Assembly: GCA_020284085.1 (NCBI GenBank)
Contig: JACEVL010001161.1
Coordinates: 3,711,930-3,775,929 of the forward strand
From: Aporrectodea caliginosa
Lineage: Eukaryota > Annelida > Clitellata > Crassiclitellata > Lumbricidae
DNA length: 64,000 nucleotides
Reading direction: 5' to 3'
Under the pieces are notes generated by a model. It did not search any database and was not told the DNA's origin. It saw nothing but the letters and a program-made list of their open reading frames with translations. Of the stretch, positions 9,590-22,147 are shown in pieces; position 1 is the stretch's first letter, and every line of letters begins with the position of its first letter. The translations under genes were made by a program, and so were the position numbers.

Positions 9590-10130
9590 CAATTTATATA
9601 GCGCCTCTCGCAGTGCACACCAATCAAAGGCGCTTCCATGCATGCGAGACTTGCGAGAGGCCCACAGAAGAGAAAGAGGTCTCGATACAACGAAAAGAGG
9701 CACTTGGCCCGCCAGTTAATGAGCATGAACGTGTCAAAGGAGGAAGCTGGTTCCCTAGTGCAGGGCCAATGAAGGCAAAGGCTCGCGTTTCAGCCATAGC
9801 AGTTCTCGCTCGCGGGACAAAGAGATCATGCCGGTTTTATGAGCTCTGCGGGCGAAGTGAAGCAGCCTAGGCCGGCAGCCGGATAAGATCACATAGATAC
9901 ATGGGAGCACGGCCAGTAAACGACCGGTAGATTAAAAAAGTATCTTGAGCTGAACCCGAGGAGTAAGAGGAAGCCAATGAAGGTGGTCAAACAAGAAAGC
10001 AAAGATGTGGGATGAGCCAAGAAGTCGGGCAATTAATCTGGCCGCAGCATTTAGAACAGACTGAAGAGGAGAGAGACGAAACTTTGGGAGACCAACCAAG
10101 AGAGAATTACAGTAATATATTATAAGGTCT
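9585..10130 (-). mobile_element. CR1/L2-like LINE 3' fragment
   Basis: On the minus strand the reverse-transcriptase C-terminus is visible as YYCNSLLVGLPKF, LQSVLNAAARLIARLLGSSH and LHWLPLTPRVQLKILF, then decays. The 3' end reads GCGCTATATAAATTGATTGA (near 9605-9585). The sequence GCAGTGCACACCAATCAAAG near its 3' end is shared with the short fragment at 31190-31250, so both come from one family. This family differs in sequence from the LINE at 2018-2699 but ends in the same GCGCTATATAAAT motif. Confidence 0.75.
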
Positions 10131-10504
10131 ATATATATTTGTGTGTGTGTGAAGATGTATTTATGCATTCTGAATGCATGCATGCATACATGTATTAATA
10201 TATGCATGCATATTTGTATGTTTGCGTGTATTTATGATTGAATGTAATTGTCCAATGTCCATGTTTGTACACATAATATTGTGCATATACGTTATATGTA
10301 TGTATATATGTATCTATTTATGTGTGTATGTATGAATGTATACATATATGCATATCTGCATTTTCCCTGCAAACAAGCGAAGAAAATTATCGTGGAAGGG
10401 AATGCCAGCCAGAATCACACTGACACTTGGAACCAAATCCTTCCTTGAAACCTATCATTCGATCAGAATGTTCAGGGTTTCACCAGTTTTTTCATCAGCA
10501 CTAT
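10131..10504. other. Simple-sequence-rich spacer
   Basis: Degenerate GTAT/ATGC-rich sequence to about 10340, then about 160 bp of unique sequence without a recognisable gene. Confidence 0.5.
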
Positions 10505-10635
10505 CTTCTTCACTCTGGTGTGCATGCCATGTATGTATTTATGTATGAATGTATGCATGTATGTATGTATGTATGTATGTATGTATGTATGTATGTATGT
10601 ATGTATGTATGTATGTATGTATGTATGTATGTATG

Positions 10636-10666
<31 letters not shown>

Positions 10667-10705
10667 GCATGTATGTATGTATGCATGCATGTATGTATGT
10701 ATGGA
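10505..10705. repeat. (ATGT)n microsatellite, about 190 bp
   Basis: Long nearly perfect ATGT run from 10527 to about 10703, the third of its kind in the first 11 kb. Confidence 0.97.
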
Positions 10706-11704
10706 TGATGATGCAAAATCAAAAAAACTTATCTTTATATGCGAGTAAGTTCGCTAAACCAAGCTAAATTTCATTGTGAAATGCAATATAAGAGCCTAGA
10801 GCGATATGCCGTAACGAGAACATTTTGCACCCATATATGCCCAGTGTTCCAATAATGGAACATACAATATAATTGCAAAAAGTCCAAAGTAAAGTTCGTC
10901 CTAAAAACTAATTAAAATTATCATAAAATATAAGTGGTATTAGAGTACCAAAAACAGCAACTTCTAAAAAGATCTTTATTTATATTAATTTTATTTATAT
11001 ATGTACCTTTTCGTCAAAATTCGTCGAAATTGTTTTAACACAAAAGTGCTCATAAAGACCGTATCTCATAACTATTAGTTATTCAAAATAATAATTTTTT
11101 GATAGATATATCTTAGAAATACTGTTTACAATGGCAGGTGATGAATTATATTCACTATATAGCGCTAAATTACAAGTAAGTAAAGTATTTGCAAAATGTT
11201 CCAATAATGGAACACTGGGCAAAAACGGGTTAAACTGTCGTCCTAAAGTTATAGATGCATTTAATAAGCATTTACTAAAGTGCAGAAACGTGAACCTTGA
11301 TCCGTGGTTTGTTCAGGAATGCTTCTTTTGCTTTAGATGAACGAAACCTACTTCGTGGTGAAAGATTTCAGGACTATCCACCATATCAGTCAGAAACTGG
11401 TGAAGCAGATATGTTCCTTTGAGGTTAGAGTGAGATCGTTTCTTGTCCAATTATTTACGAATCGCTGATAAAAGAAATCTCAGAAACGTAGCCTGAAGAC
11501 TTGACCGTTATGCATTCGAGGTCAAGAGTACCATTCTACGTACGAGTTTCTTCGATTGATAACGTGCTATGCACTCAGTGGCTTTATCGATGATAAATTG
11601 ATAATGAAGATACTTACTGCACCAGAATGCAATTATTTTATTTAAAATCAAGTGATGTGATCTTTATTTGTTGTACGACTAAATTGAACCGTATTCAAGG
11701 TCTG
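10706..11704. other. Unique AT-rich sequence with a short inverted repeat
   Basis: GCCCAGTGTTCCAATAATGG at about 10848 recurs inverted as TTCCAATAATGGAACACTGG at about 11200, so TTCCAATAATGGAA and its flanks pair over about 370 bp. The 69-codon frame at 11131-11340 (MAGDELYSLYSAKLQVSKVF...) spans the right arm and has no recognised family. It may be a small non-autonomous element; I cannot define its ends. Confidence 0.3.
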
Positions 11705-11830
11705 TGGATAGAGAAGTTGTGTTACCCGACCCGTACCAACCCGTAACACATTACTGTTATCCGCTCCCGTAACCGACCCGTACTCAAACTAACACACCGA
11801 CCCGACCCAACCTCTGGTACCGTACTTACC
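11705..11830. repeat. ACCCG-rich block, probable relic of the 8374-9222 family
   Basis: Repeated CCCGACCCGTA and CCCGTAAC motifs resemble the sub-terminal repeats of the hAT-like element at 8374-9222, but no TIRs or target duplication are visible. Confidence 0.35.
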
Positions 11831-13140
11831 ACGTTATTAGTAGTATATGTATTCAATTCTATCTGTTTTGTATTGTTTCGAATGTGTATTGTACTGGATT
11901 GACTGGATTAGAAAGGCTCTGTAAAGGATTGTTTACATGTACATTGAAAGTACATGCATAGAAGAGGCACAATGCAGATGAGCTGAGTGCTCGAGCAGAA
12001 ATGGAAGCTCCTCGAGAAATCACAGCGCACCGTGGGCTGCCTTCACTAGCTCAGGGAACCTCTACTTGGCTTGTAAAAAGAAGGGGTACCTCTTCATCTT
12101 ACCTACTGTTCAACGTGAACATATTAAAGATAGTTTTATAAACCGATGTATCTTTAGCAATATTTGTGTGTGCACTGTGCATGCAGGTCTGTATAACTTG
12201 TTCCCGCTATAGAGTCTGTATATTTCATGATTGTGATCGTGCTATTCAATTAAATACATTTACACTGGTTAGATGCAGTGAAGGCTACATCCTTATTTAA
12301 TTGTGCTGCATAGCCTAAATCACCTTGTTTGTCATGGTTTTTTAACTTACCGCTTTAGTTTAAACGTATACTATGTTTAAATATGTTTAAATCCCATAAA
12401 AAGGGATTATTAGCTACTGTTAGGTACTTTTATGATCTGAACTCTTCTGAGTAATAACTGTTGTGATGCACAAGACATAATCAGCTCCGAAATATATATC
12501 AGTATGATTGCCGAAGTACTGAATGAATTTTTTAAGCCTTTCAACCGTTCAGTGGAGTCACAAAGATAAATGCATCGGACTGGAAGAATGCGATATGGGA
12601 TATGGGAAATGCGATATGGGAAAAGATGTCCACCGAGTCATGTACTGTGTGACGTGTGTTCTTGATGCTGCGGCGGTCATAGGATTCTCTAGCTCCACGA
12701 AATTCAGCAATGCCAAAATATTTCTAGTTTTCGTAAGGTTGAATACCAGAATATCTGGGTCAGTTCATTAGCTATTGGAAAACGTAACTTTTAGTGCTGT
12801 TACATTCTGTTGTAGGGGACAAGCGTTCTGGGTGCGATTGTTGGAGGCGTTTCCAGTATCCTCGGATTTTAATAACACCTACGCGTCAAATCTTCCTTTA
12901 ATTCAAATGAGACTTTTCTCTGCCAGGCTTGAACTATCAATGCATTTTGGCAATGACGTCTGCTACTGAGAAAATACTTAGCTAGTGAACACTGCATTCA
13001 GAAGAAATTATAGAACTTTTTTATTTTAGAATACAAGTTAGTCCTTAGATGGCCTGTCAAAATTGTAATTATCGTAACTTCTACGTTTGGAAATTATATA
13101 TTCTTGCAATGAAGATTTCATTTAATTAATTAATTTCAAC
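11831..13140. other. No gene recognised
   Basis: AT-rich sequence. The 82-codon and 64-codon plus-strand frames at 12523-12771 and 12775-12969 have no motif or paralogue. Probably intergenic. Confidence 0.4.
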
Positions 13141-13149
13141 GTGTCTTAA

Positions 13150-13280
13150 GATAGGGGTGCGCGATAGTGTAGTGGTTAGCTAGACTGTCAATTGAGAAGA
13201 CAACGGTTCACAAACCCGCCAGAGCAGATTTTTTCAAGATTTCTGCTTCATATTCGTTCCTTGCCAACTCAGTTATATTG
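13150..13280 (+). mobile_element. tRNA-derived SINE head
   Basis: GGGGTGCGCGATAGTGTAGT followed by GGTTAGCTAGACTG gives an A-box-like start; a B-box-like ACGGTTCACAAACCC follows about 35 bases later. The stem pairing is poor, so this is a SINE relic rather than a tRNA gene. Confidence 0.5.
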
Positions 13281-13369
13281 AGTACAATGACCGTATGGTA
13301 TGAATGTGAAGATCAGGCGGCAGGGAGAGGATCTGTGCTGAACAGCTTCAAAAACTCATGAGAGTAGAC

Positions 13370-13640
13370 ACAGAGTGACATACAGTCATGCAGACAGAGA
13401 CACGGTCGACCATGATGTGCTGATTGATCGCTGGGAAAGGACGTACGGTATCCGCTTTGTATCAGTCGACTGGCTCCGTTCTTACCTCAGCGGTCGCAGA
13501 CAGACGGTGCTCTACGATGGAGTTTTATCCTCTGTTCGCTCACTCGTCTGCGCGTACCTCAAGGCTCTGTGCTCGGACCGCTGCTGTTCCTGCTCTACAC
13601 GGCCGGCGTTGGTCACCAGGCTGCCATACGGTCGACAGGC
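13370..13640 (+). pseudogene. LINE reverse-transcriptase fragment
   Basis: One frame reads DTVDHDVLIDRWERTYGIRF then VDWLRSYLSGRRQTVLYDG. After a frameshift near 13555 the next frame gives GSVLGPLLFLLYTAG. Together they form the RT stretch between the FDTVDH block and the P-QGSVLGPLLF box of CR1/jockey-type elements. The catalytic xADD box is missing; the fragment is dead. Confidence 0.75.
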
Positions 13641-14470
13641 TCGAACGGGGCAGTAAGCTTCCAAGAGAGACAGAAAAATACAGAGAGATGGTGCGACACA
13701 GACAAACATAGAGAGCAAGAAAGAAAGATAGTATTCTTTCGAGATGCGGATGAGATAAAATTGACGACTAAAATATAATAGGCCACGAGGTCGTTAGGAT
13801 TCTCTAGATGTCACATTCATGCACTCTGTGTAAAGTAAATATGCATCTACACAGAAGTTCATTCATACGAAAGAGACAATAAATACTTTCAAGATTCTTA
13901 TCCGATAGTATAATATTGTGGCAAGACTCAGATTTAAGAACTAACGTTTGTTAACTACTCTAACTTTCGGGCGGCGCAATTCCTATTAAAATCCAATTCA
14001 GTTGGACTTAACACCGAGAACACAGAAGTGGAGCAAATTACTATAGGTCAAAACTTAATAGACACATGAATATTTTTGTAGGACATTGGCAAGTGTAGAT
14101 AAGTCAAGAAAATTCGAGCAAGCTTGCAGAGTCAAGTTTGGTTTGTGGCCACCTGACGTCCAGTTTATTCCTCCGTCCCTCCTTGTTAGGTAAACACAAC
14201 TCGGGGTTCCTCAGAGCTGAGAAAAGAAACTGTTCATCGGAATTGCAATCAATTTTAAGGTGAAATTCAGATGTAGCTTTTCAAATAAATCATCTGAAAT
14301 GTCAACACTGCTCCATCAAGCGTTAAGTGCTGAACTAACAGCATAGAGCGCGAACAATATAATGTGCAAGAAAACATTTCTTGTTAATTGAAAATAGATG
14401 GGATTGCTCGAATTTGACAAACAGTAATTAATTGTTTGACACGTTAGGTCAAGTATTTTCATGTATATAT
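13641..14470. other. No gene recognised
   Basis: Unique sequence with several A/T runs and an AGAGA-rich stretch at 13655-13735. No domain or repeat family seen. Confidence 0.4.
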
Positions 14471-14758
14471 TTTCGGGATCCATAGTGTAGTGGTAACATC
14501 AATGGCGTGAAGAGCAGTTGGCAGCGGGATCGCTCCCCGAACCCTCTCTAAAGGTCCACTCAGCCTATCATTCGCGAGATGGCGCGTTCGTAAAAATTAG
14601 ATGTAGGGCGTGATGGGCGCCTTGCATGGCTGTGGTATACAGTTGAATTTGACTCCTGTAACAACAGTTACTATCTTGAGATCATCCGTTCATACTGATT
14701 TGTAATCATCCTGCATTGTGTCAGTTTGAAATTAAACGAAGATTATTATTATTATATC
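14471..14758 (+). mobile_element. tRNA-derived SINE with (ATT)n tail
   Basis: GGGATCCATAGTGTAGTGGT then AACATCAATGG forms a tRNA-like A-box region. GCGGGATCGCTCCCCG stands where the B-box stem would be. The body ends in TTATTATTATTAT at 14742. The degenerate B-box shows it is inactive. Confidence 0.55.
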
Positions 14759-15214
14759 ACCGCATTTATAATATGTGGCGTAGCTTCAATTATATCATGT
14801 ATGATCATTCGCTTCGACCATGTTGATTTGACCACAGGCAATCTAAAGGTTACAAAAGTGGCTAAAGCTTGGTTTGAAACCCAGGCGACGAGAAGCACTA
14901 CAACTCTCCTAAGGCAGCGTCTTATAAATACTCGTCATTATACCCAGAAAGCCATCGAGACCGTGTCATATACAGTATGTCGACATGGCGTTTTAAGAAA
15001 CCTCCCACAATGGTTAAAGGATTTCACTGTAACCTTCGTAAACATCATTTCTCCATCTGAATAGCCAGGAAATAATTTTACCCAATGCAAAATAACGAGT
15101 CTAACCAATACATTTAATCCAGGACATAGCAGATATCACTTGGCGGGGTTGATGCTGACAGTTGCTATAGTCAAGGACAAACTACGCATTCGAACTGCGT
15201 AATGCACTGCTAAA

Positions 15215-15220
<6 letters not shown>
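14759..15220. repeat. Left copy of a dispersed repeat ending in (ATT)n
   Basis: 15015-15220 is repeated with about 75-80% identity by eye at 17065-17300: GGATTTCACTGTA, AACATCATTT, AATAGCCA, AAATAA, CCCATGCAAAATAACGAGTC and GCTGACAGTTGCTATAG occur in order in both. Each copy runs into an (ATT)n tract. The 112-codon frame at 14726-15064 crosses the left edge and is not supported. Confidence 0.6.
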
Positions 15221-15437
<217 letters not shown>

Positions 15438-15692
15438 ATAACAAAGTAAATAATCTAGCATAGGTAATGTCGAAGAAAAGCAGATGGCATTCCCGCGCTG
15501 GACAGCTACCGAGAGTCTTTGAAACAGGTAGCTTGTCTCGAGTGTGTCATGGGTAGCATGATACTACTGCCTCTATATCTATGTCTAACTATTCAATAAT
15601 TAATCATGTGGATTGATCACTGTGGATGATGTGGCTATCACTAGACGAACACAGTAATTCATTGCCAAAATCTAATTAATCATAAATGCTCA
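15438..15692. other. Short unique spacer
   Basis: No recognisable gene or repeat family between the (ATT)n tract and the compound tetranucleotide array. Confidence 0.4.
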
Positions 15693-16305
<613 letters not shown>

Positions 16306-16359
16306 GTAGAGCTGCACCCAACAGTGAATAATCGTTAAATATATGTTATCATTATTATT

Positions 16360-16530
16360 TATGGATGTATTAAGCGCCTCTATCTTATGAACAAGCATCA
16401 ATCAATGGTTCTGACTGCTGAGCAATTGTGAATGAAGTACTTGCACTAGGTTCCTACACAGGAACCGTCTCAGAGGCGACTCGAACTCATACTCTCCGCG
16501 TTACAAGCCGAGCGCTCTATTCACTACCGT
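16360..16530 (-). mobile_element. tRNA-derived SINE, second type
   Basis: Read on the minus strand, CGGTAGTGAATAGAGCGCTC followed by GGCTTGTAAC is an A-box/anticodon-like region and TGAGTTCGAGTC is the B-box. The body ends AGAGGCGCTTAATACATCC. It is a different SINE from the one at 16680. Confidence 0.65.
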
Positions 16531-16667
16531 GTCAGATATAATTTCATTTAGATATACATGTTTATGTGTGCATAATTGTCTTACTTTTTTAATAAACCTC
16601 CTACAATCATCATCAACTATTCGTTTATTCGTAAAAAAGTCATGTTGGCACATCCGCAACTTGAAAC

Positions 16668-16953
16668 AGAATATTCATTCATTCATTTCAGATATTTATA
16701 TAGCGCCCCTTCAAGATTTCTACTCAGAGGCGCTCCCGACTACAGCGCGGACACTGAATCGGAGTTTCACGCCGAAGCGCATGAGCAATTGCGAGTGAAG
16801 GACTTGCCCAGGGTCCCTACGCGGCGGCTTGAGGTAGATTTGAACCCGCAACCCTCCGGCTGCAAGGCACCAAATATACCCCCTTGAGGTGGATTCGAAC
16901 CCGCAACCCTCCGGTTGCAAGGCACCGAACATACCCCTACACCACCGCGCCCC
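16668..16953 (-). mobile_element. tRNA-derived SINE with duplicated head
   Basis: On the minus strand: head GGCGCGGTGGTGTAGGGGTA and B-box GGGTTCGAATCC, then a second partial head of about 55 bp with B-box-like GGGTTCAAATC, the body, AAATCTTGAAGGGGCGCTAT and a (GAAT)n tail at 16672-16688. The head is tandemly duplicated (16830-16884 and 16885-16950). This is the intact relative of the SINE split at 8374. Its last ~70 bp match the 3' end of the LINE at 2018-2699. Confidence 0.85.
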
Positions 16954-17059
16954 ACAGAATATGGTTGAGTTTGGCTAGTTTTGGGACGACAAATTGTCAG
17001 AAAATCCACCCATTTGTTTTTCCATAATGTCAATACATGTTCTTGTACAGGAGTCGTGC

Positions 17060-17300
17060 TTATAGGGGTTTCACTGTAGCCTACATAAACATCATTTGCT
17101 CACTTGAATAGCCAATAAATAATGTTGACCCATGCAAAGTAACGAGTCTTACCATTAGGCCTACAATAATTAATCCAGTAGGCTACACAACAGATGTCAT
17201 TTGGCTGAGTTTCTGCTGACAGTTGCTATAGGATAGGACAAACTATGCAGTCAAACTGCGTAAAATGCGTAATATGAGTGTTCAATATTATGATATTGTC
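17060..17300. repeat. Right copy of the dispersed repeat (see 14759-15220)
   Basis: It matches 15015-15220 in order. It contains TAGGCCTA at 17156-17163 where the left copy has plain TA. The (ATT)n tract follows at 17498. Confidence 0.6.
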
Positions 17301-17489
17301 ATAGCTAAATATCTGTGTCGAATACACAAAAATGTCCATACTTCAAAGAGCTTTGTGTCGTTTTCTATATTGTAAAACGATGACAATGGCGACTGGTCGA
17401 AGTGTAGAATGCAGGAATGGCGGTGCTTCATAGGCTACAAGTCACCACGCTAACACTCCTCTTCGGAACCTCACTAAGGCGCTACTAAA

Positions 17490-17558
<69 letters not shown>

Positions 17559-17592
17559 TTATTAGCCTATTTTTATTATTATAATTTTTATT
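17301..17592. repeat. Spacer then (ATT)n microsatellite
   Basis: Unique sequence to about 17490, then about 75 bp of ATT units ending near 17565. Confidence 0.85.
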
Positions 17593-17642
17593 ATTTCGTT
17601 GTTATCATTGCGACATACGAGCGCGTATAAATATTGATAAGT

Positions 17643-18113
17643 CGTCGGCCGAGAATCAGGTTGTTCTAACTCCACTTTTTATGTTTTGGGACATTTTGAT
17701 ACCGTTGAATTTGGCGCAGCTTGCTCTATCCCCACATGAAGTTAGAACATTCATAGACATTTCGGAAGTACCAAAACACCCAGAATTATAGTGTTCTATT
17801 TCCATTTTGACAGTATGTTTACGGACTAGCTTGTTCTATGTCCACGTTGAAACGCGGCCGACCCTATTTTTAGCCAGACATTGAGCGCTATGTTGTTCTA
17901 TCTCAAACTATAACTCCTAAATTGAAAAAAAAATTAAATAAACAACAAAAATAACATAGGCAACATTGTGGCTGAAAAATGCTGATTCTCCAGAGCTATT
18001 TATTGATAGCTTACTCGCTACTTGAATGTATCATTTTGCTGTACAAAGATACTTCTGCCGTTTTCTCGAAAACAACATTCTTTCAGTTAGAACAACCTGA
18101 TTCTCGGCCGACG
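17643..18113. mobile_element. TIR element (MITE), 471 bp, 29-bp perfect TIRs
   Basis: CGTCGGCCGAGAATCAGGTT then GTTCTAACT at 17643-17671 is exactly inverted at 18085-18113. AAGT flanks both sides (17639-17642 and 18114-18117), suggesting a 4-bp target duplication. Inside, GTTCTAT.TCCA motifs recur in both orientations. No protein is encoded. Superfamily unknown. Confidence 0.85.
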
Positions 18114-18117
18114 AAGT

Positions 18118-19020
18118 GTCAAATTTGCCTTCAAATTTGATGCAATTCAAGAGATTACGCATTCATATCGCTAATCAATATACGAACGTGACAGAATCTT
18201 ATGTATATGAGCTAATAAATGTTGATAAATATCAAATATTCTTTCGTATTCATCTCAATAAACGAGATAACGAACTCATATCCCTAATCAGTAGGCCTAT
18301 AATTTAAATTCTTGTCACGAATATAGTTTCTACAACGGTAGAAATTCCAAATGTCAAGTCTTTTATCTGCCGTTGATTAATAGTAATATTGGAATGTTAT
18401 TTGTGTCATATGTAATATACGGTTCCAGGTGGATAAGTTAATCAATCATTTTAAATTAAAACACCTGCAGCGATATAAGACTTAAGAATTCATGGCAAAG
18501 TCACATAAATTTCCTGAGGTTCTCGCAACACGTAACAGCATTAACGGTGAGTATATTCGGGTTGCAGAAGAATTGAACCAGAAAATTCTGGCAGGGTAAT
18601 ATTGGTAAAAATAGGTACTGTAGGCCTACCAACAACATTCCTTTATTTTTTATTTAGAACGAAACACTTCTTCAAAGACAAAGCGCAGCAATATTTTGAT
18701 TTGTCTCTTTAACAAGACACAGCTTAGGCCTTTGACTATTCGACTTGCTCTGTTAAATATTTGCTGTCTGACCGTATGTGGGTCATATTTCTCTGCCTCT
18801 CTCCTCCTCTCTCCTCCTAATTTCTGTCGACACCAGTCGCTACTTCATCTGTTCAAGGAGAAAAATTTGAATAAGATTTTGATGTGCAATCTTACATGGT
18901 AACTTGACTTTTTTTAGTGAGTGTTAGTCAACGTACTTGAATATTTGATTTCCTCTTCTCATGAAGTAGTTATTATGGGGGACTATTATTCATATATAGG
19001 CCTACATCTAGCTTGGTAGT
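18118..19020. other. No gene recognised
   Basis: AT-rich sequence with three exact TAGGCCTA octamers (18292, 18621, 18997) and short unsupported frames. Confidence 0.4.
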
Positions 19021-19690
19021 CGTGACCAGCGTATCAAGATTGATGCTGACTCCCTTCGCCTTCAGTTTCCAAATGTACACTTCTATTCCTCTGCCCGTGA
19101 TCTTGGATTCATTCTCGATCCTGTCCTCTCTCTGTCTGATCGCGTCAGTAGTGTATCTCGTTCCTGCTTCAACTACCTAGGCCAACTCCGTGCCATCCGA
19201 ATTGGTCTCTCCTCTACAAATACATCTAAGCTTCAGGCCATCCTAAACGCTGCTGCCCGCCTCATAGGGGGCATTGCAAAGTTCGACCATCTCTTCTTTT
19301 ATCCGTGACTCCCTTCAGTGGCTTCCCATCCACCAGCGCATCCAATTCAAGGTTTGCTCCCTCATGCAAAACTGTCTTGATGGATCTGCTCCTCACTATC
19401 TTAGGGCTCATTTTACCACAGTATCTTCTCTGCCCAGTCGTTCCTCCCTTCGGTCCTCGGTCCGTTGTCACTTGGTTGTCCCGCGGGTACGTACTTCTAC
19501 GGCCCAGTCTAGGAGTTTCGTTATTGTGGGTCCCACTCGCTGGAACTGGTTGCCTCAGTTCCTCAGGACTGACCTTTTCTCTATTTCTTTTGACCAGTTC
19601 CGTCAGCGCCTGAAAATCTCTCTCTTTACCAGTGAAGACACTCGCCCGGGTCGGAAGCGCCTGTTTATTGTGTCATCTGGAAGAAACGTT
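19020..19690 (+). pseudogene. CR1/L2-like LINE RT fragment
   Basis: An upstream frame gives RIKIDADSLRLQFPNV, SARDLGFILDPVLSLSDRVS, CFNYLGQLRAIRIGLS and LQAILNAAARLIGGIAKFDH. After a frameshift near 19300 a second frame (19274-19822) gives LQWLPIHQRIQFKVCSLMQN, APHYLRAHF, LRSS, VVPRVRTSTAQSRSF and VGPTRWNWLPQFLR. The SRLDYC-type block between them is deleted. The order matches the C-terminal third of CR1/L2-type reverse transcriptases. Confidence 0.8.
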
Positions 19691-21050
19691 TGGTGGGTTA
19701 AACAGAAAGCTGTCAAGCATAGACAGACGTACAAGAACAACAAATATACATTTCAGGAACTCACCAAGCGACAGGCAGTCATGCACCTTGTTTTTTTGCA
19801 TTCGCTTGACTGCTGCGTGTGATATGGCATTAACCTGAAATGTACAATGTACATGGTATTGTGAGGCAAGGCCACACCTGTTTCGATCATCTCGAATTCT
19901 GTCTTTTAGGTTATACTTACAGGTCCACGTGTTAGTCTGTCAGCTACTAAAATTGATCCTCAATCGCAGAGATGAATCGCTATAATTCCTGACTACTTGA
20001 CAGCAGAACAATGTTAACTAAATCTTGTTGATTGCCTTATTGGCAGCTACAAAGATCGTTTCGAGCGAAGGTGCTGTGTTTGTAGGCTAAATTTACTAAA
20101 TATGGAAAAAGATGAAGAAGCAGAAAAGTATTAAGCAGAACATCAAGAGGAGGAGCAACAAACGAGGAAGTCTAAGAATAAGGCCTGCAACGAATGTTAC
20201 ATTAGAGTGACCTTGCGGGGACATCTATAGAAGGTGTATTGGCGTATTCATCTAGAGCTGCGGTCGCACAAAAGAGCGTAAGTGGATACGAAATCTCGGT
20301 TAGTCTTCAACCTTCTGGGAAATTGAGCTTTAGTTTTCTGGGTTCCAGTAGATCCAGACTCATCGATAAGAACCAGTCGCTAATGCTATGTAAAGGATTA
20401 TTTTATGCTGTACCCTTGACGATCGAGCAAATCTCAGTGTCTATATTTACATGTTGGTAGTTTAATTGTTTTACTGACATATTTGAAGGTAGAATGTGAA
20501 AATATTCGAGTCTGTGGAAGTATGTTGCATAGAACTTTGTTAGAACGGCACTAATCTTGAATGCACTGAAAAATATTACAGATGTGTTGCTTTTCATGGA
20601 TGTTAATGAGTAAATCAGTTTGTTCACGAAAGCTAGACCTTGTTTTCTATTATCCATTGATGGATCAGCAAGTGATCTGTGGCGGAGATGAATCGTGTCC
20701 AGCATGGGTCCACTGTCTTCAGTTCGTTAAGAATATGTCGGTTTTGGCTATCTTCCCGGAAGAGTGTTCTAGTGACTTAAGAGCGTCGTTATCATAATAC
20801 ACAACGACCTGGCACCGAAACTAATCAAACAACCTCCTGGCTCTTTAAGACTTCATTTGAAAAAGGGCTGGCCATAAACTGGTCGCTTTGACTCGACTTT
20901 TAAGAGTAACTGTAAATGATAAAATAGTTATAGGCTAAATCATTGCATATAGGACTCGTATATTCTCGAGATTTCACAGGCGCTTAGTCAAAACAAAATC
21001 GATAGGTATATGGGTCAAAATCGGTTCCAGGTCAAAATCCACAGGTTCAG
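19691..21050. other. No gene recognised
   Basis: Unique non-coding sequence. Two antiparallel frames near 20400-20800 have no recognised domain. Confidence 0.4.
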
Positions 21051-21059
21051 CCAGGGAGA

Positions 21060-21560
21060 CAGTAAGAGAGCTACAGTGGATAGTGTATAGAGTTGTAGCG
21101 GCGTGGGAGGTGAGGGGAGGATTTGTGAAAGAGCAATGTTTTCAGTTTTGAGTGAAAGACCTGTGCAGTGATAGCAAGAGGTGAGGGTTTTTGCGAGTTC
21201 GTTGAACGGATCAGATATTTGGCGTAATTCTGGCGGATGTTTGCTTCAGAGGGGCGGAAGAGCGGCATGGCCATGGAGCAATTGGCTCAGTGATGAGGTG
21301 ACGGAAGGGCGGTGAAGCGTCAGGGTGGAAGAGGAGCGGGTTGAGCGAAGTGGTTTGATAATGAATAGCTGGCGAGGAATGGAGAGCTGGGAGGATTGAA
21401 GTATGTTGTAGGTGAGTTATATGACTTTGTATTCTATTGGTTAAGAATCGTCAGATATTTTAAGCCAGTGGAGTGATTTAAAGCCAAGAGTTGTGTGATG
21501 GCGTAACATACAATCCGACTCGGTGCATAGCCTACCTTCTCTTGACCTTATACGGATGTA
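21060..21560 (-). pseudogene. LINE RT C-terminal fragment downstream of TRIM-PARP copy 1
   Basis: Degenerate minus-strand sequence retains MAMPLFRPSEANIR and VFHSKLKTLLFHKSSP, the WN-LP to LKT-LF end of a CR1/L2-like reverse transcriptase. The same fragment lies at 44380-44900, at the same distance (about 360 bp) downstream of TRIM-PARP copy 2, so it was present before the gene duplicated. Confidence 0.6.
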
Positions 21561-21866
21561 TCAAATGCACGAAGTTCATAAACACATTCATTTCAATTTG
21601 TTTCTTTTCTAAGTCAACACCGATATATTCATAGACAGCATTTTCAGGTTCCTTTAGAAGACGAGCGTTGATAATCATGCATTAGGTGTATTTTAATTTG
21701 TCGTAATGATTAAACCACGGCACAAATATAAATTTCATTATTCAAAATTAATTACATAAGGGAAATTAACACACGTAAGCCTTCACGAAATTATTATTCT
21801 AAGGCTTTATCGCCTACTCTAAACACTCCACATAAATTAATGAATATTCGACGAACACTGAAACTT

Positions 21867-22147
21867 CTACTTAAAGTAAATCAGGTATTCAGGATAGGCC
21901 TGGAAATCGGAGCATATGACGAAGACGGTGGGATTAGAAACGTTGTCAACTGTCGAGTCGTATTTTAAATCAGCTTTTCCTGGTTTCGATGGTGGCACAG
22001 TATTTTTGAGGTTTCCAAGCACATACTCTCCTGTTAGCACTTTGCACTGGTAGACTTGTTTAAAACCGCTTCCGTCTGGTGATGGGTGTGCATACTTTGC
22101 CCAGTATCTGAAATTCTTGGCAAAATAGATTCCTCTTCCTAAATACC
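21867..22147 (-). CDS. TRIM-PARP copy 1, last exon: PARP catalytic C-terminal half
   Basis: After a TCTGTTTGCAG acceptor the exon encodes YLGRGIYFAKNFRYWAKYAH, GFKQVYQCKVLTGEYVLGN, DLKYDSTVDNVSNPTVFV and QAYPEYLIYFK, then TAG. This is the C-terminal half of a PARP10/14-type ADP-ribosyltransferase domain. The G.GIYF strand and the Tyr of the triad (FRYWA) are present, and the ending PEYLI is typical of mono-ADP-ribosyltransferase or inactive members rather than the Glu type of PARP1. The frame is intact. Its phase joins the T left over at 27265 to GG at the start of this exon. Confidence 0.85.

Noticed and set aside
12523..12969. Two adjacent plus-strand frames as a possible gene
   Set aside because: No splice-site pairing, no domain and no paralogue; ordinary chance frames.
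14726..15064. 112-codon plus-strand frame starting in a Tyr run
   Set aside because: It starts in the tail of a SINE and ends in a dispersed repeat; no paralogue keeps the frame.
16860..16950. Functional tRNA genes at SINE heads (also 290, 9240, 13150, 14472, 16480 and 55803)
   Set aside because: Pol III boxes are present but the cloverleaf stems do not pair well, and each is fused to a repeat body and tail.
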